Below are positions 41,604 to 51,298 of a DNA stretch of 64,000 nucleotides, one piece after another (within the stretch, counting starts at the first letter, position 1; each line of letters opens with the position of its first letter). The notes under the pieces are model-generated. The model saw nothing but the letters and a program-made list of their open reading frames with translations, was not told where the DNA came from and made no database searches. The stretch is from Paenibacillus validus NBRC 15382. GTDB taxonomy: Bacteria; Bacillota; Bacilli; Paenibacillales; NBRC-103111. Location: NCBI RefSeq assembly GCF_004000985.1, contig NZ_BIMH01000011.1, positions 62,001 to 126,000 of the forward strand, in the 5' to 3' direction. The translations under genes were made by a program, and so were the position numbers.

Positions 41604-42509
41604 ATGAAACGTTACCAACGCGTTATGGTGGCTGCGGGCTTGCTCAGCGGCGCCTTTACGGCAGGTGTGTATGCCGAGGACGTCCTGCAGCGGGTGGACG
41701 CGTACTTGCGGCCCGACTTTCAAATCGTACTGAACGGTACCGCCGTTCAATTGGAAAGTCCGGCGCTCGTGTACAACGACACCAGCTATTTGCCTTTGAA
41801 GGAGCTTGCACAGCGGCTCGGAGCCAATATTTATTGGAAGGGCGATACGAAGACGATTTACATCAACAGCCGGATCAATCCCGAGCAGCGCCCGGACGAG
41901 CAGGACACGACGTATGAAGCGCTGGAGCTCTCCAACCCTTATTCGGCGATGATGAACTATTTGGGCTCGGATTACCCCGTCCTGCTTACGTATAACGCCA
42001 AAACGAGCAACTACGGCTTGTATTACCGGGAGAAGGATGCCAAACGGATGGGGATCGATACGAGCGGTTTGGCCAAAGCGAAGGATCGGTTGACGAATGA
42101 AACGTTCGTTCACGAGAAGGAATTGCAGAAGCGATGGCGCCAAGCGCCGAAGCAGGTATATGCGTCCGGCTACGAAGCGTATGTGATCGCCGATGAGCTG
42201 CATCCGAAGAAGCTCGGGCTGCTTCGCAGCCACATCAAAGGGATGACCCTGATCAAGTACAGCGATGTGGAGTATTATACAAAGCCGATTATGGTCGAGA
42301 AAGACATCGACAAGACGGATACTTACAAGTTCCTGTACCTGGAAACCGTTCGAATGAAAAATGTGCCGGTCCCACAAACCCGCTACAAACTGGCCGAGTT
42401 GAGATTGACGCAAGATATCCTGAATCCGGACAGTTACACGGTCAACATTGCCAATACATACGACTTGCTGCTCGAAGCCGACAAACGCGAGCATCCGGAG
42501 GAGCCTTAA
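41604..42509 (+). CDS. Secreted stalk-domain protein, 301 residues
   Basis: A signal peptide (MKRYQRVMVAAGLLSGAFTAGVYA) is followed by a stalk repeat (FQIVLNGTAVQLESPALVYNDTSYLPLKELAQRLGANIYWKGDTKTIYIN) and a 200-residue C-terminal domain of unknown type. The start ATG 41604 follows AGAAAGG. It is the third stalk-domain gene in the window and stands alone. Confidence 0.82.
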   Translation: MKRYQRVMVAAGLLSGAFTAGVYAEDVLQRVDAYLRPDFQIVLNGTAVQLESPALVYNDTSYLPLKELAQRLGANIYWKGDTKTIYINSRINPEQRPDEQDTTYEALELSNPYSAMMNYLGSDYPVLLTYNAKTSNYGLYYREKDAKRMGIDTSGLAKAKDRLTNETFVHEKELQKRWRQAPKQVYASGYEAYVIADELHPKKLGLLRSHIKGMTLIKYSDVEYYTKPIMVEKDIDKTDTYKFLYLETVRMKNVPVPQTRYKLAELRLTQDILNPDSYTVNIANTYDLLLEADKREHPEEP

Positions 42510-42929
42510 TCCGTTCGGCCGCCATGAACAACATCGCAATCGACGACTGTTCTCGCAGCTCTTGTGCATCATGATTCCGGCGCCGAAGGACAAGATCAAG
42601 AAGGCTTGTATAAGCCCGCGGGGAATGGCTCCGCGGGCTTGGCGCGTTCGCTCGAAACGCCCCCCGCGATGGATTGGCAGCGCTGTCATGCAGGCAGGCC
42701 GCCGAAAAAATAGGTGGTTTTTTCGAAAAAAAAAGTCAATAATCCAAGTTGCTAAAACATATGATTCATAATAAGATAGAACTAAGAAACAGAATAGTCA
42801 GAAAATTCACTCAAAGCGATGCGGCTGTTCTTCATTTCTGATTGTTCCATTCATCGAAGCCGACGCAGCAAGGTTCGCGCAAATCGATGAACTTTATTGA
42901 CACCGTTCAAACCCAGAGGAGGGATTGCC
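42510..42929. other. Intergenic stretch without a confident gene
   Basis: About 420 bases. A GC-rich hairpin AGCCCGCGG/CCGCGGGCT at 42613-42639 without T-run probably ends the previous transcript. The rest is AT-rich up to the next ribosome binding site. No conserved reading frame is seen. Confidence 0.55.
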
Positions 42930-43526
42930 GTGAGTAAAAGTCATGAAGTAGAATATTGCAACCTTGAGTTACGATTTGACCGTCGGCTAATCCGTAACTT
43001 CATCAAAACGCTCATTCAAGAGGGTTACTCGCTCTATTGGAATGAAAGCGATCAGCAGTTCATCGTTTCCATTCGTACCGGCCGCAAGCTGGTAAAGCTG
43101 AAATTTCAACGCATCGGAGAGCGCTATAAAATCGTCGGCAACTATTCGTTCAAAGACGAAAAACTGGCGGAACTTATGGAGAAAATGATCGGCGATACCC
43201 GAGGCCATGCGGTTGTCAAACGGTTCAAAGACCGGCAAATCTTAATTGAGAACATTATGTTCGGAGAAATCATCCGAATGGTGGAAATTTCAGGGGTGGA
43301 GCACAAAGTACTTTTTCAAAAAGAGCCGGTGGTGACCGTGGAAGAAATGATGCAAGCATTCCGCTCCAGGCGGCCCGACGAGCGGATCCCGGTATTGCGG
43401 CTGGAGCTTGATTACGAATTGGCGATGCTGCATGAGGCGCTTCAAGAAGGGGATACGCGAAAAATTTTAACTTGCAAAGAGAAGCTGAAGGAGCTGCGGC
43501 ATGAAATGTTATTGCTTGAAATGTAA
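42930..43526 (+). CDS. Conserved hypothetical protein, 198 residues
   Basis: The GTG 42930 start is set by AGAGGAGGGATTGCC. The product reads SKSHEVEYCNLELRFDRRLIRNFIKTLIQEGYSLYWNESDQQFIVSIRTGRKLVKLKFQRIGERYKIVGNYSF..., an alpha/beta N-terminal domain, with a helical C-terminal region ending KEKLKELRHEMLLLEM. No enzyme motif is visible. Its nearest neighbours are unrelated. A terminator follows. Confidence 0.7.
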   Translation: MSKSHEVEYCNLELRFDRRLIRNFIKTLIQEGYSLYWNESDQQFIVSIRTGRKLVKLKFQRIGERYKIVGNYSFKDEKLAELMEKMIGDTRGHAVVKRFKDRQILIENIMFGEIIRMVEISGVEHKVLFQKEPVVTVEEMMQAFRSRRPDERIPVLRLELDYELAMLHEALQEGDTRKILTCKEKLKELRHEMLLLEM

Positions 43527-43540
43527 GACTGAATTGCAAT

Positions 43541-43587
43541 AGGCTTCCCGTTAGACGGATCGAATCTGTCGCGCGGGAAGCCTTTTT
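43541..43587 (+). terminator. Terminator
   Basis: AGGCTTCCCG and CGGGAAGCCT form a 10-bp stem, followed by TTTTTAAG. Confidence 0.85.
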
Positions 43588-43639
43588 AAGTTAGAACCGA
43601 TGTTCTGCTGCCTCGCTGCATCCCGGATAAGAAATCCGA

Positions 43640-43669
43640 TTGTTAACGTGTGCATGGCTATGATATGAT
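43640..43669 (+). promoter_or_regulatory. Promoter of the sugar-acid operon
   Basis: TTGTTA (43640-43645), an 18-base spacer and TATGAT (43664-43669) lie 18 bases before the LacI-family gene. No clear LacI-type operator palindrome is visible. Confidence 0.5.
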
Positions 43670-43686
43670 AAAGAGGAGGTGGTTTC

Positions 43687-44697
43687 ATGAGCAACGTGAC
43701 GATCAAGGACATCGCTAGAATGGCCGGTGTTTCGCATACGACGGTATCCCGGGCGCTCAACGACAGCCCGCTGATCAATCCGGAAACGAAGGAGAAGATC
43801 AAATCGATCGCAGGAAGCTTGAATTATACCCCGAACTACAGCGCGAAGAGCCTGGTACTGGACCGATCTTATAACCTGGGGCTGTTCTTTACGACCTTGC
43901 GTCAAGGGACCTCGCCCGGCTTTCTATACGAAGCGATTAAAGGGGTTAACGAGATCATCAAGGACAGGTATAATTTGATCGTGCGCGGCATCGACGACTA
44001 TAAGAGCTACCACCACGTCAATCGCAAAAGCTTTGACGGCATTATGCTGATGAGTCAAAGCGCAGCGGATCAGCCGTTCATCGAATACGCCTCCGATCAC
44101 GGCATCCCGTTCATCGTACTGAACCGGGAGGTCGAAATGAGCGGTGTCGTGAATTTGATTCCCGACGATCAGAGCGGCGCTTACCGGATGACGGAGTATA
44201 TGCTGCGCTGCGGCCATCGGAGAATCGCCATCGTGGAAGGGAAAGCGGGCTTCAAATCGGCCCAGGCCCGTAAGGAGGGCTATCGCGAGGCGCTGCTCGC
44301 TTACGGGATCCCGCTGCAGGACGAGCTTTGCATTCGCGGGGATTACGGCTTGGAGAGCGGCTACAAAGCGATGGTGCGGCTGCTTGCGCTGCCTGAACGT
44401 CCGACGGCCGTCTTTTGCAGCAGCGACGATATGGCGCTCGGAGCGGTGAAAGCGGCGGTAGAGCGGGGGCTGCGCGTGCCGGATGACGTTTCGGTGGCGG
44501 GCTTCGACGATACGGGCTATTCGGCCTTCACAACCCCTGCGCTGACGACGGTGCGACGGCCGATCGAGGAGATGAGCCGCGCGGGCGCCGAAAGACTTAT
44601 GGCCCTGCTTGAGACCAAAGAAAGCGCGGAGCGCAAAACATTGTTTCATACGGAGCTCATCGTTCGCGATTCCGTTAAACGGCTGAACACGGAATGA
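43687..44697 (+). CDS. LacI family transcriptional regulator
   Basis: The 336-residue product has an N-terminal helix-turn-helix ([35 protein letters not shown]) and hinge helix, then a periplasmic-binding-protein-type effector domain with [28 protein letters not shown] and the C-terminal [11 protein letters not shown]. It heads the operon that encodes a LarA-like protein, gluconokinase and an SDR enzyme, so the effector is probably a sugar acid. GAGGAGGTGGTTTC precedes ATG 43687. Confidence 0.88.
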   Translation: MSNVTIKDIARMAGVSHTTVSRALNDSPLINPETKEKIKSIAGSLNYTPNYSAKSLVLDRSYNLGLFFTTLRQGTSPGFLYEAIKGVNEIIKDRYNLIVRGIDDYKSYHHVNRKSFDGIMLMSQSAADQPFIEYASDHGIPFIVLNREVEMSGVVNLIPDDQSGAYRMTEYMLRCGHRRIAIVEGKAGFKSAQARKEGYREALLAYGIPLQDELCIRGDYGLESGYKAMVRLLALPERPTAVFCSSDDMALGAVKAAVERGLRVPDDVSVAGFDDTGYSAFTTPALTTVRRPIEEMSRAGAERLMALLETKESAERKTLFHTELIVRDSVKRLNTE

Positions 44698-44740
44698 GCC
44701 TGACACTCAAACAAAGTCATCTATGGAGGAGAATAAGTAA

Positions 44741-46009
44741 ATGAGCATACTGAAAACACTGCTGCAAGATATCCCCCTGCCGAAAATGGTTCGCATCCGG
44801 CAAAAATTCGACGCCACCCGGTTGGAAGATCCGGTCGCGGTCCTTCGCACGGAGCTGAACAAACCCGGCGCGATGGACCGGATCCGGCCGGGACAACGGG
44901 TGGCGGTCGCCGTCGGCAGCCGGGGAGTGGCACATATTGCCGACTTCACACGCGCAACGGTCGAAGCGATTCAAGCGGCAGGGGCGCATCCGTTCATCGT
45001 GCCATGCATGGGCAGTCATGGCGGCGCAACGGCGGAAGGGCAAGTGGATGTCCTGCACCATCTCGGCGTGACGGAAGAAGCGATGGGCGCGCCGATCCTC
45101 TCTTCGATGGAAGTGATCGAGATCGACCGGCTGCCGAACGGCCTTCCGGTCTATGTCGACAAGTATGCATCGGAAGCGGACGCGATCGTCGTCATCAATC
45201 GGGTGAAACCGCACACGGCTTTCCGCGGCCGGATCGAAAGCGGCATTATGAAAATGATCTCGATCGGGCTCGGGAAGCAAAAAGGCGCTGAAGCCTGCCA
45301 CCAGCTCGGGTTTAAATATATGGCCGAGAACGTGCCGGCGATGGCGCGGATTATGATCGACAAGCTGCCGATCGTATTCGGCATTGCGCTGGTTGAGAAC
45401 GCCTATGACGAGACGTGCATCGTCGAGGTGCTGCCGGCGGAGCAAATCGAGGAGCGGGAAGTTGTGCTGCTCGAAGCGGCCAAGGCGCGGCTGCCGAAAA
45501 TATTGTTCGATCAGATTGACGTTCTTGTGATCGACTATATTGGGAAGAACATCAGCGGCGACGGCATGGATCCGAATGTCACCGGCCGTTATCCGACCCC
45601 TTATGCGCACGGCGGACCTGACGTTTCGAAGATGGTCGTGCTCGATCTGACGCCGGAGACGAAAGGTAACGCGAACGGCGTCGGAACGGCGGACTTCACG
45701 ACGCAGCGTCTGGTCGACAAAGCCGATTTGGTCGCCACCTATGCCAACGGCTTGACGTCGACCGTCTGCGCCCCAACGAAAATTGCGACTACGCTCGAGA
45801 ACGACGAGTATGCGATTAAAGCGGCGGTCAAAACTTGCAACATCCTCGATTACACGAAGTGCCGTTTGGTGCGCATTCAAGATACGCTGCACGTGGGGGA
45901 AATCGAAATATCGGTCAACTTGCTGGAGGAAGCGAAGCTGCATCCGGATATCGAAATATTGACCGAACCGTATGAGCTGAAGTTTAATGCGGACGGGAAC
46001 TTGAGATAA
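44741..46009 (+). CDS. LarA-family nickel-pincer-type racemase/epimerase candidate
   Basis: The 422-residue product belongs to the lactate racemase/DUF2088 superfamily. Residues equivalent to LarA's active site appear in order: GSHGG (His93), KPHTAFRG (His158), MKMIS (Lys171, the cofactor-attachment position) and CHQLG (His187). The Lys-His spacing of 16 equals that of LarA Lys184/His200. LarA relatives racemise or epimerise alpha-hydroxyacids; some are gluconate 2-epimerases. The neighbours (gluconokinase, SDR) suggest a hexonate substrate such as D-gluconate/D-mannonate. The cofactor-making genes larB, larC and larE are not in the window. AGGAGAATAAGTA precedes ATG 44741. Confidence 0.8.
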   Translation: MSILKTLLQDIPLPKMVRIRQKFDATRLEDPVAVLRTELNKPGAMDRIRPGQRVAVAVGSRGVAHIADFTRATVEAIQAAGAHPFIVPCMGSHGGATAEGQVDVLHHLGVTEEAMGAPILSSMEVIEIDRLPNGLPVYVDKYASEADAIVVINRVKPHTAFRGRIESGIMKMISIGLGKQKGAEACHQLGFKYMAENVPAMARIMIDKLPIVFGIALVENAYDETCIVEVLPAEQIEEREVVLLEAAKARLPKILFDQIDVLVIDYIGKNISGDGMDPNVTGRYPTPYAHGGPDVSKMVVLDLTPETKGNANGVGTADFTTQRLVDKADLVATYANGLTSTVCAPTKIATTLENDEYAIKAAVKTCNILDYTKCRLVRIQDTLHVGEIEISVNLLEEAKLHPDIEILTEPYELKFNADGNLR

Positions 46010-46022
46010 AGGAGCGTTGCAC

Positions 46023-47567
46023 GTGCTAAAGCCATATATCATCGCAGCCGATATCGGCACGACTAGTGCGAAGACGCTGCTGTTCGACCGGGAAGGACGC
46101 ATTCTGGCTTCCCATGCGGTCGAATATCCGCTGCATACCCCGAAGCCGGACATGGCGGAGCAGGATCCGGAGCAAATTTATCAAGCGGTGTTGACCGGGA
46201 TTCAGGCGGTCGTCCGTCAGGCTTCCGTGCTGCCGGGACAAGTGATGTGCGTGTCCTTCAGCTCTGCCATGCACAGCTTGATTGCCGTCGACGAAGCCTT
46301 GAGGCCGCTGACGCCTTGTATAACATGGGCGGATAACCGAAGCGCCGGATACGTGAAACCGGTGAAGGAGCAGTTGAACGGTCACGAGATATATATGCGG
46401 ACGGGAACGCCGATTCATCCGATGAGCCCGCTGCTCAAGCTGTTGTGGTTTCGCGATCACCGCCCGGAGCTGTTTGCCGCGGCTTATAAATTTATCGGCA
46501 TTAAAGAATATGTATTTGCCCGGTTGTTTGGGGAATGCGTCATCGATCATTCGCTTGCAAGCGCCACGGGGCTGTTCAATTTGCGCAGCCTCGATTGGGA
46601 CTCGGAGGCGACGGCCCTCTGTGGCGTACGCCGTGAGCAGCTGTCCAGGCCGGTGCCGACGACGCATGTCATGCAAGGCTTGCGGGCTGAAGATGCCGCA
46701 CGGCTCGGTCTTGCTGCGGATACCCCGTTCGTCGTCGGCGCATCGGACGGCGTGCTGGCGAATTTAGGCGCGGGCGCGTTCGAGCCGGGCATCTATTCGG
46801 TCACGATCGGTACGAGCGGCGCTGTGCGCGGCGTCGTCCGTGAGCCGGTGACCGACCCGAAGGGAAGGCTATTTTGTTATGCGCTGAAGGAAGACTTCTG
46901 GGTTGTCGGAGGCGCGATCAACAACGGAGGCATCATGTTCCGCTGGGTGCGCGATCAATTGGCGACGGCGGAAGCCGAAGAAGGCCGCCGGCGGGGGATG
47001 GACCCTTACGAATATTTGACGGCATTGGCGGCGGAAGTGCCGCACGGCTCGGACGGACTGCTCTTCCTGCCTTTGCTGGCGGGGGAACGGGCTCCCTACT
47101 GGAACGCCAACGCCCGGGGCGTATTTTTCGGACTTTCGTTGTACCATCAGAAGAAGCATATGATCCGCTCCGTGCTCGAGGGCGTCATGTACCGCATCCA
47201 TACGGTTGTCGACGCGCTGGAGGAGCTGAGCGGACCCACACGCGAAATTCGCGCTTCCGGTGGCTTCGCGCGTTCGCCGTTCTGGCTGCAAATGATGTCC
47301 GACGTGCTCGGCAGTCCGGTAGCGGTACCGAATACGATCGAGGGCTCCGGCGCGGGCGCAGCGCTGCTCGGCATGTTGGCCGTCGGGGAAATTCGTGATT
47401 TCTCCAGCGTTCATAACTGGGTGCAGGTTCGCCATACGCTGCAGACGGATCTCAAAGCGTTCGAAGTGTACCGGCAGTTGACAACCATTTATAGTCGTGT
47501 GTACCATCAGTTGAAAGATGAGTTCGATGCGATTGCCGCCTTTCAACAGCAGCACACGTTATCTTAG
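46023..47567 (+). CDS. gntK: Gluconokinase (FGGY family)
   Basis: This enzyme makes 6-phosphogluconate from gluconate with ATP. The 514-residue product has both FGGY domains: AADIGTTSAKTLLFDREGRI, SFSSAMHSLIAVD, TWADNRS, ASGLFN-like ASATGLFNLRS, and in the C-terminal half IGTSGAVRGV, GGAINNGGIMF, LAGERAPYWNANARGVFFGL and RASGGFARSPFWLQMMSDV. GTG 46023 is set by AAAGGAGCG at good spacing. It lies 13 bases after the LarA-like gene. The assignment to gluconate is by similarity to GntK of Bacillus; other hexonates are possible. Confidence 0.87.
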   Translation: MLKPYIIAADIGTTSAKTLLFDREGRILASHAVEYPLHTPKPDMAEQDPEQIYQAVLTGIQAVVRQASVLPGQVMCVSFSSAMHSLIAVDEALRPLTPCITWADNRSAGYVKPVKEQLNGHEIYMRTGTPIHPMSPLLKLLWFRDHRPELFAAAYKFIGIKEYVFARLFGECVIDHSLASATGLFNLRSLDWDSEATALCGVRREQLSRPVPTTHVMQGLRAEDAARLGLAADTPFVVGASDGVLANLGAGAFEPGIYSVTIGTSGAVRGVVREPVTDPKGRLFCYALKEDFWVVGGAINNGGIMFRWVRDQLATAEAEEGRRRGMDPYEYLTALAAEVPHGSDGLLFLPLLAGERAPYWNANARGVFFGLSLYHQKKHMIRSVLEGVMYRIHTVVDALEELSGPTREIRASGGFARSPFWLQMMSDVLGSPVAVPNTIEGSGAGAALLGMLAVGEIRDFSSVHNWVQVRHTLQTDLKAFEVYRQLTTIYSRVYHQLKDEFDAIAAFQQQHTLS

Positions 47568-47579
47568 GAGGGCATAAGC

Positions 47580-48350
47580 ATGGCGAATTTGTTTGATTTA
47601 ACGGGAAAAACGGCCGTCATCATCGGAGGAAACAGCACGCTGGGAGGCGCGATGGCCGTCGGTCTCGGCGGACACGGTGCGGATGTGGCGATCGTGGGAC
47701 GAAACCAGGAGAAAGCGCATGAGGTGGCCCGGGCGGTAGAAGCGGCCGGCGGCCGGGCGCAATGCTTCTCGGCCGACGCGACGAATGAGGGCGATTTGCA
47801 GCGGGTGCTGGACGAGGTCCTCGCCTGGACCGGGCGCTGCGACGTGCTGATGAACTGTCCCGGCAAAAACAGCACAACGCCGTTCTTCGACCTGAAGATG
47901 GACGAATGGGACGCCATCATGGACGTCAATTTAAAAAGTGTTGTGTTGGCCTGCCAGGTTTTTGGGAAATATATGGTCGAGCGGGGCGAGGGCGGCAGCA
48001 TCATCAATATTTCGTCGGTCTCGTCCGAGCCGCCGTTGTCTCGCGTGTTTACGTATTCGGCGTCGAAGGCGGCGGTGAACAACGTAACGAAGTTTTTGGC
48101 CAAAGAGTTCGCTCCCTCGCGGGTGCGCGTCAATGCGATCATTCCCGGCTTTTTCCCGGCGGAGCAAAACCGGAAAATTTTATCTCCCGACCGGGTCGAT
48201 GCGATCCTGCGGCATACGCCGATGAACCGGTTCGGCGAGGCGGAGGAGCTGCAGGGCGCGGCCGTATACCTCGCGTCGGAGAAAGCGTCGGGCTTTGTAA
48301 CGGGCTCATTGCTGCGGGTTGACGGCGGTTTCGGAGCGATGACGATTTAA
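47580..48350 (+). CDS. SDR family oxidoreductase
   Basis: The 256-residue product is a classical short-chain dehydrogenase: cofactor loop IIGGNSTLGGAMAVGL (a TGxxxGxG variant), DVLMNCPG, catalytic Ser in INISSVSS, YSASKAA with Tyr/Lys, and the C-terminal GSLLRVDGGF. Relatives include gluconate 5-dehydrogenase and mannonate/fructuronate-type reductases. In this operon it probably oxidises or reduces a hexonate. GGAGGGCATAAGC precedes ATG 47580, 12 bases after gntK. Confidence 0.87.
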   Translation: MANLFDLTGKTAVIIGGNSTLGGAMAVGLGGHGADVAIVGRNQEKAHEVARAVEAAGGRAQCFSADATNEGDLQRVLDEVLAWTGRCDVLMNCPGKNSTTPFFDLKMDEWDAIMDVNLKSVVLACQVFGKYMVERGEGGSIINISSVSSEPPLSRVFTYSASKAAVNNVTKFLAKEFAPSRVRVNAIIPGFFPAEQNRKILSPDRVDAILRHTPMNRFGEAEELQGAAVYLASEKASGFVTGSLLRVDGGFGAMTI

Positions 48351-48444
48351 AGGGCTTGAAAATGGGGCGCGAACAATGCTATTTTTAATTGAGATTTATT
48401 TTCACAGTATATAAATTGGGATTAGGGAAGGAAGAGAACCAAAC

Positions 48445-49857
48445 ATGTCCAAACAGCAAATCGGCGTGATCGGACTTGCGGTCATGGGGAAAAACCTGGC
48501 GCTCAACATCGAGAGCCGCGGGTTTACCGTTTCCGTGTACAACCGCTCCCGGGAGAAGACGGATGCATTGCTTGCGGAAGCGCAAGGCAAACGGCTTACG
48601 GGTACATACACAATCGAAGAATTCGTGGCTTCCCTCGAGTCGCCGCGCAAAATTCTCATCATGGTCCAAGCGGGCTCCGCAACGGATGATACGATCAACC
48701 AACTGATTCCGCACCTCGATAAGGGCGATATTATTATCGACGGCGGCAACGCATACTTCCCGGATACGCAGCGCCGCAACCAAGAGCTTGAAGCGCACGG
48801 CATCCGCTTCATCGGTACCGGCGTGTCCGGCGGCGAAGAGGGCGCGTTGAAAGGACCTGCGATCATGCCTGGCGGACAGAAGGACGCTTATGAGCTGGTG
48901 GCTCCGATCCTGACGTCCATTTCCGCGAAAGTAGGCGGCGATCCTTGCTGCACCTACATCGGACCGGACGGCGCGGGCCACTACGTCAAAATGGTGCATA
49001 ACGGCATCGAGTATGGCGACATGCAGCTCATCTGCGAAGCGTACCAGCTCTTGAAAGATGTGCTCGGCGTCAGCACGGAAGAGCTGCACGAAATATTCGC
49101 GGATTGGAACCGCGGCGAATTGGACAGCTACCTGATCGAAATCACGACCGACATTTTCACGAAATACGACGAAGAAACCGGCAAGCCGATGGTCGACGTT
49201 ATTTTGGATTCCGCCGGACAGAAGGGCACAGGGAAATGGACGAGCCAAAGCTCGCTCGACCTCGGAGTACCGCTGTCGATCATTACGGAATCCGTCTTCT
49301 CCCGTTTCCTCTCGGCGATGAAGGAAGAGCGCGTGGCGGCGAGCAAAGTGCTGGCCGGACCGGCAACGAAGCCGTTCGACGGCGATCGTGCGGCATTCAT
49401 CGAGGCAGTTCGCAAGGCGTTGTACGCCAGCAAAATTTGCTCGTACGCGCAAGGCTTCGCTCAGATGAGAGCAGCCAGCGAGGAGTACAACTGGGGATTG
49501 GATTACGGCAGTATCGCGATGATCTTCCGCGGCGGCTGCATCATCCGCGCCCGTTTCCTGCAGAACATTAAAGACGCATACGACCGTAATCCGGAATTGA
49601 AAAACTTGCTGCTGGACGAGTATTTCAAAGGCATCGTCGAAAATTATCAAGAAGCTTGGAGATCCGTGGTAGGTACAGCGGTATCGCGCGGCATTCCGGC
49701 TCCGGCGTTTGCTTCGGCGCTCGCCTACTACGACAGCTACCGGACGGAGCGTTTGCCGGCGAACCTGCTGCAAGCGCAGCGCGATTATTTTGGCGCGCAT
49801 ACGTTCAAGCGGCTGGACAAAGAAGGCACGTTCCATTATCAATGGATCGAAAATTAA
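48445..49857 (+). CDS. gndA: 6-phosphogluconate dehydrogenase, decarboxylating (NADP type)
   Basis: It oxidises 6-phosphogluconate to ribulose 5-phosphate and CO2 in the pentose phosphate pathway. The 470-residue product has the N-terminal Rossmann motif [30 protein letters not shown] (Arg for NADP), [28 protein letters not shown], and [19 protein letters not shown] with catalytic Lys, and ends in the family's C-terminal tail. It lies about 95 bases downstream of the SDR gene and could be co-transcribed. It consumes the product of the gluconokinase. Confidence 0.93.
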   Translation: MSKQQIGVIGLAVMGKNLALNIESRGFTVSVYNRSREKTDALLAEAQGKRLTGTYTIEEFVASLESPRKILIMVQAGSATDDTINQLIPHLDKGDIIIDGGNAYFPDTQRRNQELEAHGIRFIGTGVSGGEEGALKGPAIMPGGQKDAYELVAPILTSISAKVGGDPCCTYIGPDGAGHYVKMVHNGIEYGDMQLICEAYQLLKDVLGVSTEELHEIFADWNRGELDSYLIEITTDIFTKYDEETGKPMVDVILDSAGQKGTGKWTSQSSLDLGVPLSIITESVFSRFLSAMKEERVAASKVLAGPATKPFDGDRAAFIEAVRKALYASKICSYAQGFAQMRAASEEYNWGLDYGSIAMIFRGGCIIRARFLQNIKDAYDRNPELKNLLLDEYFKGIVENYQEAWRSVVGTAVSRGIPAPAFASALAYYDSYRTERLPANLLQAQRDYFGAHTFKRLDKEGTFHYQWIEN

Positions 49858-49873
49858 GCGGCAGTCCGTTACG

Positions 49874-50206
49874 TTAGGACTTCCGGTTCGAGCGTGGCGA
49901 ATATAGTCCGTGCGAAGCTTCCTGCACCCAGCGCTTCAGCCGGTCGGCCTCCTGGTCGAAGCCGTTGCGGCGCTGAATGAGCATAAGTGCGATCTCGGCG
50001 AAATAACGGAAGTTTTGAAGCAGTCGTGGCTGGGAAAGATCCATCAGGTTTGGATCTTCCTCGGCCACCTTTTTTTTAATGTATTCCAGCATCCAGACGA
50101 TTTCTTCTTTGCAAAGAGGGCGCGCAGGGTCCATGATCTGCTCCAGCTTCATCTCGGTCGGATCGGTGCCAGCCGTTTGGTTCCTGAACAAGGCGCTAGG
50201 CGTCAT
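49874..50206 (-). CDS. Hypothetical protein, 110 residues
   Basis: ATG 50206 follows AAAGGAGAATGCTGCA. The product is mostly helical: MTPSALFRNQTAGTDPTEMKLEQIMDPARPLCKEEIVWMLEYIKKKV... LDLSQPRLLQNFRYFAEIALMLIQRRNGF. No family is recognised. It converges with gndA. Confidence 0.6.
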   Translation of the reverse strand: MTPSALFRNQTAGTDPTEMKLEQIMDPARPLCKEEIVWMLEYIKKKVAEEDPNLMDLSQPRLLQNFRYFAEIALMLIQRRNGFDQEADRLKRWVQEASHGLYSPRSNRKS

Positions 50207-50520
50207 TGCAGCATTCTCCTTTCTAAAAATTGGTATTATTCAGTTTGATTGTTTTATCTGGTAATTATTCACAATCATCTTATGTTTTTGACAACCTTTC
50301 TATTCACGTTACTTAAGCTGTGATATGATAGGATCAGTTTAAACTTGGACTGGTCTTTGCTGCAGGGAGATATGGAGGAACGCGTGCGCACGATTAAGGA
50401 AACCGATGGGCACGCGTATGATTTGGCCGATTTAAGATCGAAACGGACGGACATACCGTCGAGGAAATCGTGAGTCTCGTCGTTAGCGGCGGCTGGTTTG
50501 CTTTGAAGAACTGGCTTGCA
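50207..50520. other. Intergenic stretch with a broken small gene candidate
   Basis: About 310 bases. A GTG at 50384 (GGAGG five bases upstream) opens VRTIKETDGHAYDLAD, and at about 50430 a one-base shift continues as KIETDGHTVEEIVSLVVSGGWFALKNWLAL. Both halves look coding, and the pair repeats ETDGH. It may be a frameshifted small gene running into the opposite-strand rhodanese region. AT-rich sequence lies at 50220-50330. Confidence 0.35.
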
Positions 50521-50814
50521 CTAGGAGGGGTCCCATTCAAGCATGCCGCCTGTCATGTTTTTCAGGTTGGAGAAGCCTTGCGCCTGTAAATATTCAAGGG
50601 CTTTTCCGCTGCGGTTGCCGCTGCGGCATACGAGAATCGTCTCGCCGTTCTGCGGAATTTCGGACAGGCGCTCGGGAATTTGCATTAAAGGAATGTGCTT
50701 AGCGCCGGGAATCATCCCGAGGGCCACTTCCTCCGCTTCGCGGACATCGATGATGACCAGCTTTTCTCCATTCTTGAGCCGTTCTTTCACTTCGGCCGGG
50801 GTAATCGTTTGCAC
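50521..50814 (-). CDS. Rhodanese-like domain protein
   Basis: The 97-residue product is a single rhodanese domain with the active-site loop CRSGNRSG (Cys about 64) and VIIDVREAEEVALGMIPGAKHIPL. Such proteins carry sulfane sulfur for cofactor synthesis or detoxification. The start is GTG 50814 with AGGAGGCGTTAC upstream. Confidence 0.88.
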   Translation of the reverse strand: MQTITPAEVKERLKNGEKLVIIDVREAEEVALGMIPGAKHIPLMQIPERLSEIPQNGETILVCRSGNRSGKALEYLQAQGFSNLKNMTGGMLEWDPS

Positions 50815-50911
50815 GAGGTAACGCCTCCTTCTGATCTGGCTGCAGGCAGCCGACTGTCCTCATCATACCTAGGAACGGGAAATCGTGTCAATCAAAGGAG
50901 GTTTGGCCGCT

Positions 50912-51298
50912 TTGACCTGGCTTTACGTCGGACTGGCAGGCGTCCTCGGATCGCTGGCGCGCTTCGGCCTGTCCGCGGCTTTCATCAAGTTTCCTGTCCA
51001 TTTTCTGCCATGGGGAACGCTTTTGTGTAACTGGGTGGGATGTTTCCTGCTAGGCGGCCTGGCGTACTCCAGCCGTCTTTCGCGGCGGCCGAGATTGCAG
51101 ACGGCTATCACAACGGGCATGATCGGCGCGTTCACGACGTTCTCCACGCTCAGCTGGGAGCTTTTTGCGCTGCTCCGCGACGGGCTGTGGGCGGCGGCCA
51201 TCCTTTATGCGCTGGCGAGCTTGTGGGGCGGCTTGTGGTTGGTTCGTCTTGGAAGAAACCTGGAATTTGGGCGGGCAAAGAGGGGAACTGCAGAATGA
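50912..51298 (+). CDS. crcB: Fluoride channel subunit CrcB/FluC (first copy)
   Basis: A dual-topology four-helix membrane protein that exports fluoride. The product has GGVLGSLARFGLSAAF-like N-terminus, WGTLLCNWVGCFLLGGL with the conserved Asn, and GMIGAFTTFSTLSWELFALL with the central Phe-Thr-Thr-Phe-Ser motif. A TTG at 50912 (AAAGGAGG ten bases upstream) is the likely start, giving MTWLYVGLAG as in other CrcB proteins; GTG 50885 would precede the ribosome binding site. No fluoride riboswitch is recognised upstream. It overlaps the second copy by four bases. Confidence 0.88.
   Translation: MTWLYVGLAGVLGSLARFGLSAAFIKFPVHFLPWGTLLCNWVGCFLLGGLAYSSRLSRRPRLQTAITTGMIGAFTTFSTLSWELFALLRDGLWAAAILYALASLWGGLWLVRLGRNLEFGRAKRGTAE

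Noticed and set aside
44717-46153. Long minus-strand open frame (478 codons) opposite the LarA-like gene
   Set aside because: Shadow of a conserved gene in GC-rich sequence; no recognisable domain and implausible Arg/His-rich composition.
48385-49842. Minus-strand open frame (485 codons) opposite gndA
   Set aside because: Shadow of 6-phosphogluconate dehydrogenase; no domain or start signal.
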